Shown: piece by piece, positions 1 through 11,959 of the stretch
How the letters are laid out: each line of letters starts with the position of its first letter
How positions within the stretch are numbered: the stretch's first letter is position 1
Assembly: GCA_002682825.1 (NCBI GenBank)
Contig: NOKP01000002.1
Span: 5,624,309 to 5,688,308 of the forward strand
Reading direction: 5' to 3'
DNA length: 64,000 nt
Source of the DNA: Neonectria sp. B-13
Lineage: Eukaryota > Ascomycota > Sordariomycetes > Hypocreales > Nectriaceae
The notes under the pieces: generated by a model
The model's input: the letters and a program-made list of their open reading frames with translations, nothing else
Databases searched by the model: none
What the model was told of the DNA's origin: nothing
Program-made: the position numbers and the translations under genes

Positions 1-1071
1 CAGCCTGGCGACATCCCGCTCCAGCTCGACGATGCTGAGAGCATTGGTGTTTCTCAACACTGGGGTGACAAGACCCTTGGGGGCGGAAACAGCGATGCTG
101 ATATCGACGTAATCGCGGTAGGTGATGACCTCCTTGTCAGTATCGATGGCGGCGTTGATCTGGGGAACTTTCTGGGCGGCGAGAGTGGTAGCCTTGGTGA
201 AGGCGCCCATGTATCCCAGGCGAACTCCGTGCTCCTCGGCCACTTCGTCACGGTAACGGGCACGCCAGGCCATCAAGTTGGTCATGTCTACTTCCTGCAT
301 GGTGGTGAGGGAGGCGCAGGTATTCTGGGATTGCTTGAGGCGGCTGGCAATGGTCTTTCGCATACGGGTCATTTTCTCCTATTTGACGTCGCAACATTAG
401 CTCTGGCACTACGGTTGGTGATTTGTCTGGCTTACAACTCGCTCTCCTCGCGAAGGTCCCTGGGATGTTGAGGTAACGGGGTGAGGCTGCGCCGGCTGAG
501 CAACGGGCTTGGCTGTGGGGGCGGGAGTCGTAGGATTGGAAGGCGCAGGAGCAGGAGTCTTGTCCTCGACCTTGGGCTCGGCGGGTTCAGCGGCTTTGGT
601 CTCTTTCTCAGGAGGAGGTGCCTCTCCCTCAGGCTTCTTGACAGCACCAGCGTCTCCTCCAGTCACAATACGTGCGAGATCTTGGCCGACAACAACAGTA
701 TCTCCCTCTGCAGCGAAATATTCGGCAATGATGGCGGTTTCGGGAGAATTGACGGCGATGTCGATTTTGTCCGTCTCGATGCTGGCGATCTCTTCGTCGG
801 CCTCTATCCGTTCACCGATCTTCTTGGGTAAGGACGAGAGGGTTCCCTCGTTTAGTGACTCGGCCATCGGGGGAACGACGACAATGATGTCGGCCTTGAG
901 CGTCGCCGAACAGCTGAAGAGGCGGCGCGCCTGGGGATCAATTGCGCCGCGTTGGCAGAGAATGGCGCTGTGGGTGAGGGCGGCCACACGATGCGCCGGC
1001 TGCATCTTGGGGATGGCGCGCGACAGGCCTTGGAGGCCCGTCGCAGCCCTAGTTCGCACAGCGGATGCCAT
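1..1071 (-). CDS. KGD2: Dihydrolipoamide succinyltransferase (E2 of 2-oxoglutarate dehydrogenase), 3' part outside window
   Basis: Mitochondrial E2 subunit of the 2-oxoglutarate dehydrogenase complex, which moves the succinyl group from the E1 product to CoA in the TCA cycle. Exons are 436-1071 and 1-378, joined across a 57-bp intron (GTAAGC...ATAG) without loss of frame. The N-terminus (MASAVRTRAATG) is basic and fits a mitochondrial presequence. A lipoyl domain follows at about residues 60-135, with the lipoyl-lysine in ETDKIDI (K102). An Ala/Pro/Glu-rich linker comes next, then the start of the catalytic domain (MRKTIASRLKQSQN, TMQEVDMTNL). The active-site HxxxD lies beyond the window edge. 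An upstream in-frame TTG was rejected in favour of the ATG at 1071. The sense strand just upstream is CT-rich, as in many strongly expressed fungal genes. Identification is firm. Confidence 0.96.
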
Positions 1072-2284
1072 TCTGCCTGCTAGCAAAAGTGAGAGGATTT
1101 AGGGATAGGAGGGCGGCAGAGGTAAAAGAAGAAAGATAAGAAGGAGAAGACGAGAGTCACAGGAGCAAGATTAAGCGGGCCGGACTTGTGGTGAAGGCAT
1201 CGCACGGGCTGGTGTTGATGGGATGGAGTAAAACAGGACTAAGGATTGCTTGATTGGATCACACAAGTGCCCCTTTGCTGAGACGGGGCCTAGTGAAGGA
1301 GCAAATAGTCCACAGACAAGTTCATGATAAGAAAGCTACGAACCGAGGCCTCATCTCTTAGTTCAATCATTGAACGTCCCTTGACATGGAACATGAATGC
1401 CGTCTTCGTTGCCGAACTCGGCTATCACTTCCGAGCCCCAAACTTTCTGCTCCCAAGTACCAAGACCCAAGATTGGTCGACTCTGTGCCAGACGTCGACA
1501 GGCTACTTACTGAAAGATTCACAATAGCGACCGGTCGAGGCTAATACAGGGGTTCTGACTTGGCTTGTCCACGAGCTCATCCTGGAATTGTCGCTCCCAG
1601 AGATTGAACATTTTATGAGCGGCAATGGTCGGCATAAGAAAAGCCAGTTGGAATCTTTCCAAAGCTACTGACGTACGTACTTTGATGCTGTGGCGGATGT
1701 GACTAGGGCTAGATGCTGCGCCACATTCAAGATGCCGTCTCGTTGGGGAGGAATATGACACCGCAGAACTGAGGGACTTCTGGATGAAGAATTCGTTAAA
1801 TGAAGATAGCGAATTCACACTTACTCTGGTTACTTGTTATGCATAGGCTTGGCAAAAGCCCTCGTGTCAAGACCGAGATTCGTTGCGAAGTCAATACCGT
1901 GCCGTAAGCGCAAAGTGAGCAACCCCCTAAGATTCCCACTTACAAGGACGGAGCTACTGGACATGACATGCATGATGCTGTGAACAGCGTACTCTGTTCT
2001 TCAACACAGTTTGGGTTATTATTTCAACAAGTCAGGGTACTCTAAAAGAGGCATGCATTCAAGGGAAATGTAATTATGTAAAAGCTCCAGCGCTAGTTAG
2101 GAACACTCGTCCATCTCAGCAGCTGCATCTGGCCCCGTGGTGTCTCACGTGTCCAACAATCTGGCAACACAAATGGTAGAAATACGACAAAGAACGAACC
2201 TGTTAAGCCCTGATAAGGCGTTGGGGAGCTAGAATCCCTTCTGGAAGGGCAACTTACACCGGTTTCAGCTCCTGGATTTAGTTT
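1072..2284. other. Intergenic: KGD2 promoter side, no supported gene
   Basis: The first 100 bases upstream of KGD2 are a pyrimidine-rich tract in the sense direction, probably 5' UTR or promoter. Short open frames on both strands (1324-1527 and 1519-1818) show no domain, no conserved motif and no splice continuation. I see nothing else here. Confidence 0.5.
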
Positions 2285-2875
2285 TCATAGCGTCCTCTCA
2301 CCCATGGGATGATTAGCCCACATCCACCGATACTTTTCACCGCTGGGATCGTCGGGACCACATGACCTACACACTGGCTTGAAGTAGCCGTCTTCTGGGA
2401 TTGTTTTGGGGATCGTCGTGAGCATTTCTCTGTTGCGCTTTGCAGTTGGCAGCAGCCGGGATTGCGGGGATATCCCGCAACCCTCGCAGTGCAGTTGGGT
2501 TCTGCAGACGGGACAGGTCTGGTGGTCGTGGTTAATTAAGCCACGTTGACAGTCGTCGCAGACAATGTGGCCGCACGGGTTGACGAAGCCGTATGTTGGT
2601 TGGTCCGAATCTTCCCCCTCGGGCTCCGGGAGGCCAGCGATACTGAGCTCCTCCCCAGATACACAGCAGACTGCCTTGATTGGGGGTGCGTCTGGTTCGA
2701 GACCGAGAATGTGGCGATAGATGGCAGGCCAGAATGAAGACTCCACGGGCTCGGGCGATGCCTCGGGGGTGGAGGTGACTGGGAGTGTTGCTTCAGCTTG
2801 ATCGTTATTCTCGTCGTTCCTCTTCTCCTCGGGGTCGGAGCTTTTGTAACTCGTACCGGATCTCAGAGTGACCAT
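2285..2875 (-). CDS. Small RING-finger-like protein
   Basis: Single-exon protein of 196 residues. Residues 1-60 are polar, Ser/Glu-rich and probably disordered. A RING-like zinc ligand set follows: a CC pair at 70-71, then C101-x-H103-x2-C106-x2-C109 and C121-x2-C124 (FVNPCGHIVCDDC, TCPVCR). A second Cys cluster sits at C130/C133, with CRSCG near the C-terminus. RING domains usually act as E3 ubiquitin ligases. Here the first ligand pair is adjacent cysteines rather than CxxC, so zinc binding may differ from the canonical form. Similar small fungal proteins are annotated only as RING-domain proteins, and the substrate is unknown. The start is the first ATG of the frame. Confidence 0.75.
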   Translation of the reverse strand: MVTLRSGTSYKSSDPEEKRNDENNDQAEATLPVTSTPEASPEPVESSFWPAIYRHILGLEPDAPPIKAVCCVSGEELSIAGLPEPEGEDSDQPTYGFVNPCGHIVCDDCQRGLINHDHQTCPVCRTQLHCEGCGISPQSRLLPTAKRNREMLTTIPKTIPEDGYFKPVCRSCGPDDPSGEKYRWMWANHPMGERTL

Positions 2876-3252
2876 CTTGCGGGTTTATTGAAGGTTAGAC
2901 TGGTTGGTTAGTTGAGTTGATTACTGTGGTACCACAGGCTGTTCTTAATTGAAGGGCATGGATATTCGCCTGAATTTATACCCTGAGAAATCATTATGAT
3001 ATTCTGGTGTTTACAAAGACCCAAGGCAAGTGACATGTTCTGCAACTCTGTTCTGGTATTTCGTGCAATCTAGGCGAACATTGTTCTTTTCTGTTCTGAG
3101 TACATGTTTCACTCGCCGTCGACGCTTCCAGATCCGAACAGTCTCAACCTGATGCACGCCCTGTGGCTTTGACCAAAACTCCAATTCGAATCGCTAAAAA
3201 GTCTATGTGATTTATCCTGTCTAATTAAACAAATAGGAAAATATGTTGTGGC
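2876..3252. other. Intergenic: upstream of RING gene, downstream of Mpv17 gene
   Basis: About 380 bp between two minus-strand genes. It must hold the promoter of the RING gene and the 3' UTR of the Mpv17-family gene. No motif or extra gene is evident. Confidence 0.4.
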
Positions 3253-4179
3253 TTATGCCGCAGCTGGCGCCGCATTACCGACCAGTTTTGTGTCCTCTAG
3301 CTTAATCCCCTTGACTATGACCTCGGCCACCTTGACCTCATCAAGCTCAGCCTGCCCCAGCTCGGTCTTGCGAGCCTCCATTAGTTCGGCCCGCTTGTTG
3401 ACAAAGCTCAGGTAAGACTGCCACCCTACGGCAACGACGCCCGTGAAAATGCTGCGGTACTCCATGGGCACAAAGGTGAAGGCGAAGGCAGTGAATGGCG
3501 GCCAGAACTTGGCCGACATGACAACAGTGTCGGGGACACAGTCCTTGACTCGGTCAATGGCTCCGCCGATGCTCTCGCCGGACAGGATAGCCTGGGCGGA
3601 AAAGAAAAACGAGTTGAAAGTTGGCGTGAAAACCGCTTGGCTGATGACTATCTTCGCTGCAAGCGTCACCCACCGGCTGGTATAGTTGAAGTGATTTGAG
3701 AGGAAAATAAACCTACGAAATTGTTAGCGCTTCCTCGGTACCTGGAGCGTCAGGTTGACTCACCATTTGTAGACGGGAATCGCGACCATGCCGCCGATGG
3801 CCATGCTTCGAGCAGTCCTCAGAGGATCGTACTCATTATCCCCGATGGACTGGGCGCTCAGGTCGGCGCATAGATAGATGACAACGGCGCTCCAGAACTG
3901 CGTGACATATGGCCGCGCCCTTTGCGATCTCCCGTAGGCCTGCGCTATACTGGTCAAGGGCCCAAGCCGTTCCCATAGAGGCAGCGGCGAGACGGCCGCG
4001 GCGCTGGCACTGCTAGATGCGGGCGTAGACGCGCCGGTCTTGTTGGTATTGTTGGTGCCCGGGAGTTTTGAATGCGACGTCTGTAGTCGGCGCTGGACCT
4101 GGGGAATGCGCCGGCCGGCACCGAGGCCGAGTCCGAGGCCGTTCCTCCGAAATGAGGAGCGGAGCAGTATTGTCGCCAT
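3253..4179 (-). CDS. Mpv17/PMP22 family membrane protein
   Basis: Protein of 291 residues from exons 3764-4179 and 3253-3712, split by a 51-bp intron (GTGAGT...GTAG) that falls inside the Trp codon of IPVYKW-FIFLSN. The N-terminus is Arg-rich and acid-free (MATILLRSSFRRNG), as expected for mitochondrial targeting. The Mpv17/PMP22 domain occupies the C-terminal two thirds, with several hydrophobic segments, the paired features PVYKWFIFL and KFWPPFTAF, and the late signature VGWQSYLSFVN, which matches the conserved family W-x-x-Y-L-S. Family members (yeast Sym1, human MPV17) sit in the inner mitochondrial or peroxisomal membrane; their transport role is not settled. This one is longer than Sym1, with a low-complexity Ser/Ala/Thr linker at about residues 45-65 and a charged tail. 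Confidence 0.88.
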
Positions 4180-6127
4180 CGTGGGTCACATCGACGGCCG
4201 GGATTGATGTAGAACGGAAGTCGTTCTCGCCGCAGGCCCAGGGACTTCCAGGGGAATAGTTGGATTGCCGGGTTCGGCGCCAAATGGAGGCCCCGAGTTC
4301 GGGGCTGCATCGGCAAATCCGACGTGGGCCTCGGTGTTGACGGTGTTAGTGTCTCCTCGAGAAATTTGCCAAAGCTAGCAAGGAACTCCGAAACAAGATT
4401 GGTTGCGACAGGGAAAGGTGGAGATGAAATGGATCAAGCTTCAGCCGGGAGTGGCCGGCTATCTGGCAAATCTGGGTACCACTGTACGGAGTACGCAACC
4501 ATCTGACGCCAAGTCGGGTCCATTTGTCGGGCAGGGAAACCGAGATTCGGGAGCCGAATGCTCGAGGAAAGTCAGCGCGAGCCCATGTATCTCCTTATAA
4601 CTTGTACTTCACCTATAATGAGCCCTTGGCTCGTTTGAACTTGTTGAAATCACTCGATTACTACGTGAAAGTCCTTTGGTGACCTGCAACGACTTGTTGC
4701 GCCTGTCAGCTGGATTGCGTGCTCTGGGTGTGATGGAAGCCGAGAGGCGACACCCGAAGTACACAATACGTATCAGCGAAAGGATCTACAACAGCCCCAA
4801 GCTGAAAAATGCCTCGGAGTGAACATCGGAAGAGAATTCTTGTTCGAATGGTCGAAGTCAAAACTACCCACAAACAACGGACACTTGATGCTTTCTGAAC
4901 AACATTCTGGCTTGCATAGAGCTCGGCATAGCTTGGTGCAGTTTGATTGTTCTTAGCGATATTAGAGTTCAGATATTTGTTCTAGTTCTGAAGTGCAATT
5001 TCTTTGTCAACCTTGGGATCGTGATTTTGCAGGCGGTAAAAGCAACCAAAACACCAAATGGAAGGTTGAAAGAGATAGACTCTATCTTTATAAAAGAATG
5101 AGGATATTGATTGATGTTTTAGTCTACTAAAAAGCTAGAGCATGTGTAACTCTCTAGATAAACTGATTATAAAGCACCCTCATAATGATCGATACTAAAT
5201 GGTGGAACATGCAAGACTTGACTTAAACCATTTTTGGACCGCGCAACAGCAGCCTGTTCTACTCAACCACGATCGAGTCACGAGAACATTGCAATGTGTT
5301 TGTCAAGATTCAATACAATACACTTTGTTCACGATCAAAGGAGTAAGAAATTTACCTTCTCTTCAATCTCAGAGACAACTAATTTTACGCCTATAACCAT
5401 TATTGCCGAAGGCAAATGTTCTAATTCACTTACGCAGTGGTGGATGCCAATCACGAGTTGCGTCGGAAAGTGTCAACGTATTTGATTCCTTCTGGCTTGA
5501 CTTTATGGATGATTGACTAGGAAGTCAAAATGCCACCGTATAGCTTGTCCCCTTTATGGAGGCTTCCTTGATTTCTCCCACCTTTACTAGTGTGAAGTTC
5601 TTGGCGACTGTGAGGGAACCGTATTCCAGTAATTTCAGTAGCTGCTTCACCTCATAGGGTCTTGGCGGCGTGAAGTGAATATCAAGGCTACATTAGTTGC
5701 GAAAGCCAGTGTCACATCATCACATGTGACTAGTGATCATACGCGTAGCCTCCTATAACCGTGTTTGGATTTGACTTGAGTCCATCATACAGCAAACAAT
5801 GAGTGACAGTGCAGCACTGACACCGAAGAATGATCTCAGACAGGGCCAACTGGCCAGTTGCCATAGTAGACTAGAATGTGGACTACAGTGAAGATGGGTT
5901 AGCTGTAGAGCATTATGTGTAGAATGAGGGTCCTTTGTGAGATACTTATAGTAACCTTTTCAACTATATGCCTTCTTTATTTTTAATGGGAGTATATAGA
6001 GTATAGGAGTTAATATCTTAGGCGTTATCGCTGTATCATGATGGAAAGAAGCATTATTACTGCGATAACCTAATTCTATCATTATCTTTGATTCAATGCC
6101 TACCTTTTCAATGGTTGCTTTATAACC
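4180..6127. other. Long intergenic stretch, no supported gene
   Basis: Almost 2 kb with increasing AT content toward the kinase gene. The longest open frames (4324-4600 and 5199-5485, plus strand) overlap in different phases and show no recognisable domain, splice extension or coding-like composition. No tRNA-like cloverleaf with a GTTCRANNC T-loop was found by eye. Confidence 0.45.
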
Positions 6128-7395
6128 CTACAGTCTATACATTCCCATAAGCTCCTTGAAGGAAGCATCTTCCAGAAGCTGCCCTGCAGTCAAGCGGTGT
6201 TCAGGCAGATATGATAGGCCTCTCTGCAATATAGAAAGCACGAGCCGCTGCTCTGCTGGACCAATGCCATCTTGTGTGCGCATAACCTTTGCTTCAAGGG
6301 CCAAACTAGGCTCTGGCGTTCTGCCCTGACCGTACCACGACTCATCGCATTGCCCGTCACCCACATAGGAGCCCTTCCAAGATTTCGGAAGGGGTCCTAA
6401 GGTACTGACCATGAAGTCGATCATAGTAGAAGGCGCCGAGCCGGCAAACAGGGGAACGACCAGGTAGAGCTCGGCAAAAATGCACATATAGCTCCACATA
6501 TCCGAGGCAAAATTCGGGTTTGTGTTGTGGATACGCTCCGGGGCACAATAGATGGCAGGCGACTGAACTTTGTGCTCTACCGGAGTGCCGCATTTAATAG
6601 CCAGACCAAAGTCGCCGAGAAATATGGTTTCTCCTATAAGGCTCTCGTGGGGGCTCATCGGCATGACGAGCTGACCCTCCTTCCATAGCGGTTGGGACAG
6701 GGGTAGAGGCATTTTCTGAGGGCGCCCAAAATATTCATACTTGGTAGTTATGGTACTACTGCTCTCAAGAGGACAAATATTGTACATTACATTGGCGCTA
6801 TTCAAGTCTGCAGCATATATTAGCTTCAATGTGGTTTATGGTATAGTACCAGACGCAACATACCCCGGTGTATAACTCCGCAGTCGTGCAGCGCCTTCAA
6901 AGCTTGTAACAGTTGTCTGGCAGCTGACCTACGGGCAGCAACAGACGTTCGACGAGCATAGTTCTGCAGGTTTGGGCCCTGCAAGGGAAAGGTAAGGACT
7001 CTATGGTACCCCTGGGCGCCGCGGAGGAGAAAGGTCTCGTAGTATGTCAAGAGACGGGAAGTATCCTGTGCGGTACTGATGATCGTGTTCTGCATGTTAT
7101 ATTCCCGCTCTCCTGAATCTCCGGGAACCATGATTTTGAGGGCGACATCCCTGTCGCCGAGTATGTCATGCGCCATCCAAACGGTTGAGAAGCCACCATG
7201 GCCTAGCTTATGCTCAATGCGATACCTATTCACAAGGACTTCGCCGATGCAAATAGGATAGTATAGGCCCTGATCATATCGTTCAGGCGGTTCAGAAGCA
7301 TCCTCGATATCGGCCTCGTCGTCTGAGCCTACGAAGTCGCCCCAGACGGCAGCAGAGTTGTCTACACCGCTCAGGTCAAGATTCTCAGTAGTCAT
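6128..7395 (-). CDS. SRPK-like serine/threonine protein kinase
   Basis: Protein kinase of 403 residues from exons 6864-7395 and 6128-6807. The 56-bp intron (GTATGT...GCAG) interrupts the HRD aspartate codon, so only the spliced product has HRD. Visible motifs: an SRPK-type lead-in (ERYDQGLYYPICIGEVLVNRY), glycine loop LGHGGFSTVW (64-73), the beta-3 lysine in VALKI (K87), HRDLNSAN (176-183), LGDFGLAI and YCAPERI. An acidic stretch (GDFVGSDDEADIEDASE) precedes the kinase fold. In SRPKs and most kinases the catalytic loop reads HxDxKxxN; here the Lys is Asn (N180). Activity may therefore be altered, although Asp, Asn, DFG and the beta-3 Lys are all present. SRPKs phosphorylate SR-rich splicing factors, but whether this fungal relative does is unknown. 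The start is the first ATG; the upstream frame opens only with GTG. Confidence 0.85.
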
Positions 7396-8351
7396 AGTCA
7401 CTATGAAGAACAGCACCCAGGTAACTCAGATATGATGGGAGTGAGAAGACAGAAAGGCTCGTGATCAGAGGTAAGCAGAATGAATATATACCAGAAAATA
7501 ATAGAGAAATGCTTCACTATATATGTATGTGTATGTATAAGTAGAGTCTAGAAAAATCAAATTAACTCCTAGCCTATCTGATTAACAAAAGGAGATAGGC
7601 ATGACATAAGCATGATGACCTAAAAATAGATTTAACATAGCCCGGCGGTCTCCATGTTAGTTGAGCGGGTCGGCCTTGGAGACCAGTGAAGATTGACAAC
7701 CATTGTTCATCCACCCCAGGATATTTCTATTTTCCTACAAATTTTGTAGACCAAGAAACTTATGGAGGCAAGGCAACGTACCAGACACAATCCCCTGCCT
7801 TGAAGCAGCAGTATGGACTTGATGCAAGTGTACGGGGGACCCTTCCCCCCTGCTAGGGCCGAGGCCTCTTACATGCCCGCACTGACAGTCACATGCAAAT
7901 GAACCAGCAAAACACGACAACATTTCACGCCTACGATTGATCGTGAGCCACTGTGGGCCGGCGCAAGAAGAAATGGCCAATGCGATGTGGGATAAGATGA
8001 GAGACAAGGGCTGCTTTCCACTTTACTGTGAAAGAGCTAGGAGCCCCTGCAGCTCGCGCGATCACATGCCGAGGAGGTGGGAGACATCAGCAGTTGATGA
8101 CGCGCGACGACAATGGATAAACAAACATTCTTCTTTTCCCCGGAGAATCTCTCTTCTCAAAACAATTTCAGTACACCGTGATCTTTTTGTCATTCTTTCC
8201 ATTTTATCCTCCAGCTTCCACTTTGTATCTCCCTCGTGTGTTTCCACCACCTTGTTCGTCGCCTCATCCGGATCCCTCGGACTCTCGACTCCAGGAACCC
8301 CACAATATCGTCCGATTTCTATGCATTGATACCCCTAACATCACACCCGTG
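7396..8351. other. Divergent promoter region between kinase and acyl-CoA synthetase
   Basis: Shared upstream region of two divergently transcribed genes. The kinase side carries a TATATATGTATGTGTATG-type stretch near 7518. The synthetase side (about 8120-8230) is pyrimidine-rich, like fungal 5' leaders. Open frames here, such as 7735-8007 minus, look non-coding. Confidence 0.45.
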
Positions 8352-10620
8352 ATGGACTACCACACAGAAATATTGCCTTTGAAACAAGTGCAAAAGCCGC
8401 CATTCACGATTGAATCTCCCGGCTACGAAAAGGTTCCTGGCGAGACGATCCCTCGCCGCCACCCTCGAGCAAAAGATGGCCTCATCGACCGCCCCGCTGA
8501 TGATATCTACACGGTATTTGACATCGTCCGTCGTGGCGCCCGCTTGTACCCTGAAAATCACGCCGTGGGCTCGCGCAAGCTCATCAAACTTCACAAGAGC
8601 ACGAAGAAGATTCAGAAGAACGTCGATGGTCAGATCAAAGAGGTTGAAAAGGAATGGCAATTCTTCGAGCTATCCAAGTATTCATTCCTTACCTACAAGG
8701 AGTATGAGACACTCGTTCTGCAAGTCGGCTCTGGCTTGCGCAAGTTGGGCTTGACCCCGGAGCATAAGACACATCTCTTCGGCACAACAAGGTATTTCAA
8801 CTCCAACGCGACAGCTACTGTCGCCGATAAACTAGTCCTAAGCTGAGCCACTATTCTTCCTTAGCATCAACTGGCTTGCCATGTCACACGCCTGCGCGTC
8901 TCAGTCGATATCTATAGTCACTGCCTATGATACCCTCGGCGAGAGCGGCGTCGAACACTCTCTCGTCCAAACCCAGTCCAACACCATGTACATCGACCCT
9001 CATCTGCTCAAGACCGCGATTGAGCCCCTCAAGAACTCAAACGTCAAAACCGTCATTGTCAATGACTCCTGCATATTTGAAGAGGGCGGCGAAATAGAGG
9101 AGTTCAAGACAGCCCACCCTGAGTTCAATGTGGTCACCTTCGAGGAGCTGCGCAAATTGGGCGAGGACAATATGGTCGATCCCGTGCCGGCCAAAGCCAC
9201 TGATCTGTACTGCATCATGTACACCTCTGGCTCCACCGGCCCCCCTAAAGGCGTCTGTATCACTCACGAGGCCCTTGTTTCTGGAAGTGCGTTGTCCGAT
9301 CTGAACTGTATCAGCGAGACTTGCTGACCAACATCTTCTTAGTTGCCGGCCTCCATGTTGGCATTTGTGACGGTGTCAGCAACAACGAGGTCGTGCTCGC
9401 TTATCTTACACTCGCCCACATTTTAGAGTTGGCCGTTGAGAACTTGGTTCTGTTCGTCGGTGGTAGTCTTGGGTATGGTAGTCCCAGAACCTTAGCCGAT
9501 TCATCGGTCACAAATTGTGCTGGAGACATGCGAGAGCTCAGACCGACAGTTATGGCTGGTGTCCCGCAAGTCTGGGAGTCGATTAGGAAGGGTGTCATGG
9601 CAAACCTGGACACGTCCAGCCCGTTTGTGAAGACCCTCTTCTGGAGTGCATTCAACCTCAAGAGTTTCTTGACCAGGAACAAACTCCCGGGAGCTGGTGT
9701 ACTTGATGGCCTAGTGTTCAGCAAAGTTCGGAAGCTAGCTGGCGGTCGACTTCGATTTGTGATCAACGGGGCCAGTGGAATTGCTGATAGTACTAAGGAA
9801 TTCCTATCTCTAGTACTCGCTCCTGTGATAATCGGCTACGGCCTCACAGAGACTTGTGCGACTGGGGCCTTAGGACACCCCCTTCAGTACTCGCCGAAGG
9901 CGTTTGGTCCTGTCGCAGCTAACCTCGATGTCAAGCTGGTTTCTGTCCCTGACATTGGGTACTTGACCGATGCTGAGGTACCGCAAGGCGAGATCTGGAT
10001 GAGAGGGACCTCTATCATGAAGGGTTACTACGACGACCAAGAGGAGACGGACAAGGCTATCACCCCTGATGGCTGGTTCAAGACTGGAGACATTGGTGAA
10101 TTTGACGCTGATGGTCATTTACGCGTCATCGATCGTGTCAAGAACCTTATTAAGATGCAGGGTGGTGAGTATATTGCTCTTGAGAAGGTTGAGTCTGTCT
10201 ATCGTGGTGCTCAGACCGTGAGCAACGTTATGGTTCACGCGGGCCCCGAGCATTCTCGCCCAATCGCCGTTATCATGCCTAACGAAAAGGTGCTTGCTGG
10301 CATTGCTAAGGATCTTGGAGTGGATGAGCACAGCATGCATTCCGACATCAAGGTTCGCGATGCTGTGCTGAAGGATCTCCAGGCCACTGGAAAGCGCGCT
10401 GGTCTATCTCGTATAGAGATTGTTGCCGGCGTAATCATTACGGAGGAAGAGTGGACTCCTCCAAGTGTATGTTTCGCATTCAGCTTATACTCATGCATGC
10501 AGGACAATATACTGACAAAAGCTGTAGGGCCTCGTAACTGCCACCCAGAAACTGGACCGCAGAGTTATCCGCGAGAGATTCAAGAAAGAGATTGATGCAG
10601 TTCTTAAGAGTGCGCCATAA
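8352..10620 (+). CDS. Long-chain fatty acyl-CoA synthetase
   Basis: ATP-dependent ligase that converts long-chain fatty acids to acyl-CoA via acyl-AMP; relative of yeast Faa1/Faa4. Four exons (8352-8791, 8865-9286, 9343-10466, 10528-10620) join in frame to 692 residues, the usual family size. Visible motifs: the P-loop-like AMP-binding signature YTSGSTGPPKGV, the A-box GYGLTETCATG, the motor region DGWFKTGDIGEFDADGHLRV with IDRVKNLIKMQGGEYIALEKVE (the fatty-acyl synthetase type of hinge and Lys region), and a C-terminus ending in RERFKKEIDAVLKSAP. Introns are 73, 56 and 61 bp. The ATG at 8352 is chosen because the family's N-terminus begins close to it; an in-frame upstream ATG would add a Pro/Ser-rich leader encoded by the pyrimidine tract. 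Confidence 0.95.
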
Positions 10621-11172
10621 AGAAGTGAGACGAAAAGAGAGAGGGTTTGAAATCTATGCTTGAAGACAAAGGGACCAGAATATGTACGATTTGATAAAAT
10701 GAGCCGAGGGAACGTTACGGAAGAGTGGAATGGAGCGAATACCCTGTCGCTCATATGACACGGTGAGGAAATTTGATTGTTGAGAACTAGAAATCACTAC
10801 TCCCGTTGTAATGTACGTATACTGTGAAGGCCCGCAATACTGGGTCTCGTTTGAAGCCGCTATGACGACAGTTATGTGCAAGGTCTACTTCTACTGATGA
10901 ACGACAGACAGACAGAGTTGATGTGGCAGTTCAGGCTAGTGTTCTTGTGAACCAATTTGTCATCAGGAGCCTGGCATGGAAAATGTGATCATTATAAAAG
11001 GAATGGCGTCGGTATTGAGGTAAAAAGACAACACGTTATGTTGTCTTTACTGTATCGGTTCCCTACACTTTGGCTGGTGGTGAAATAAAACCGGCTCAAG
11101 ATAATGTGAGGTCTTTGGAACTGTTTAAGATAGTCTCTAGGACACGTGGAGTACCGTATTTTGCCTCGTACA
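10621..11172. other. Intergenic: 3' flanks of convergent genes
   Basis: About 550 bp between the stop of the acyl-CoA synthetase and the 3' end of the truncated dehydrogenase. No supported gene or motif. Confidence 0.4.
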
Positions 11173-11880
11173 CTACCATGGGCGATCCTCGTGGTCAAAA
11201 CCGGCGAATCTCCCCTTTTCTGTCCTCACCAGATTATCCACCTATTTCAACAGTCTCGATTAGTAACAGCGCTTCTAGGAAAGGAAGACCTGTTGTACAG
11301 GATCCGATACCAACGTACCTCTTCTATGACGCCCTTCGTCGAGACATCAACAGTCAATGGAGCACTGTCCCCAAAGCCAAACTGCTTTGCTCCATTATTT
11401 CCCATGTCCGTTTGAGTCCATCCAGGGCAGATAACCATGGAAGCCAACCAGGGCTCCTCATAGTGAACCTTGCGCATGAGGTATTTGACGGCGGCCTTGC
11501 TGGCTCCATATGCCCCCGCGCTCTGGGGGTAGTTGTCAACCTCAGCGAGGCTGCCCATCGTGCTGGAAATGACGACAAATTTCGGAGAACTCGAAAGCTT
11601 CAGCAAAGGAAGACAAGCTTGCAAGAGCACAATGGGTGCTGCAGTGTTGACGGCGATGTGATAGGGTAGCTCTTCGACAGGCATAGCCGAGACAGGGCCA
11701 AAGTGACGATGTACGCCGGCGTTGGCGATGACAACATCTAGATGGGCAATGGACTTCGGTAGGCTGGCGATGGCGGAGGCGGCGGAGGAATTGTCGAGGC
11801 TATCGATTTTGACGGTGATGAGCTCGCTATCTGTGCCACGGGCGATGTCCGCCATTGCGAGAGTCCATATCATTTTGCTG
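11173..11880 (-). pseudogene. Short-chain dehydrogenase/reductase lacking its NAD(P)-binding N-terminus
   Basis: SDR related to fungal ketoreductases. The 3' part looks intact: ARGTDSELITVKIDSLDNSS, the VVIANAG element, the catalytic Ser in VISSTMGS, the YxxxK pair in GAYGASKAAV and the PGWTQTDMG segment. A final exon (11173-11241) follows a 77-bp intron and ends GFDHEDRPW, a normal family C-terminus. What is missing is the opening beta-strand with TGxxxGxG that binds the cofactor. Upstream of ARGTD the frame continues only into unrelated sequence (MVRSSKMIWTLAMADI), and no splice acceptor leads to a plausible first exon. I infer 5' truncation, so the product would not bind NADPH normally. 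The upstream boundary given is approximate. Confidence 0.7.
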
Positions 11881-11959
11881 CTTCTAACCATTTGTATAGG
11901 ACAACTCTCAACTACCATGTCTCGGCTGTAGCCGTTCTGATAGTCCATGCTTCCAAAAC

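Noticed and set aside
1072..1086. Longer KGD2 start at 1086
   Set aside because: The codon there is TTG. The ATG at 1071 starts a good mitochondrial presequence.
1324..1818. Open frames on both strands upstream of KGD2
   Set aside because: Short, overlapping in opposite strands, no domain and no splice continuation.
5199..5485. Overlapping plus-strand frames in the long spacer
   Set aside because: AT-rich, two phases open at once, no recognisable product.
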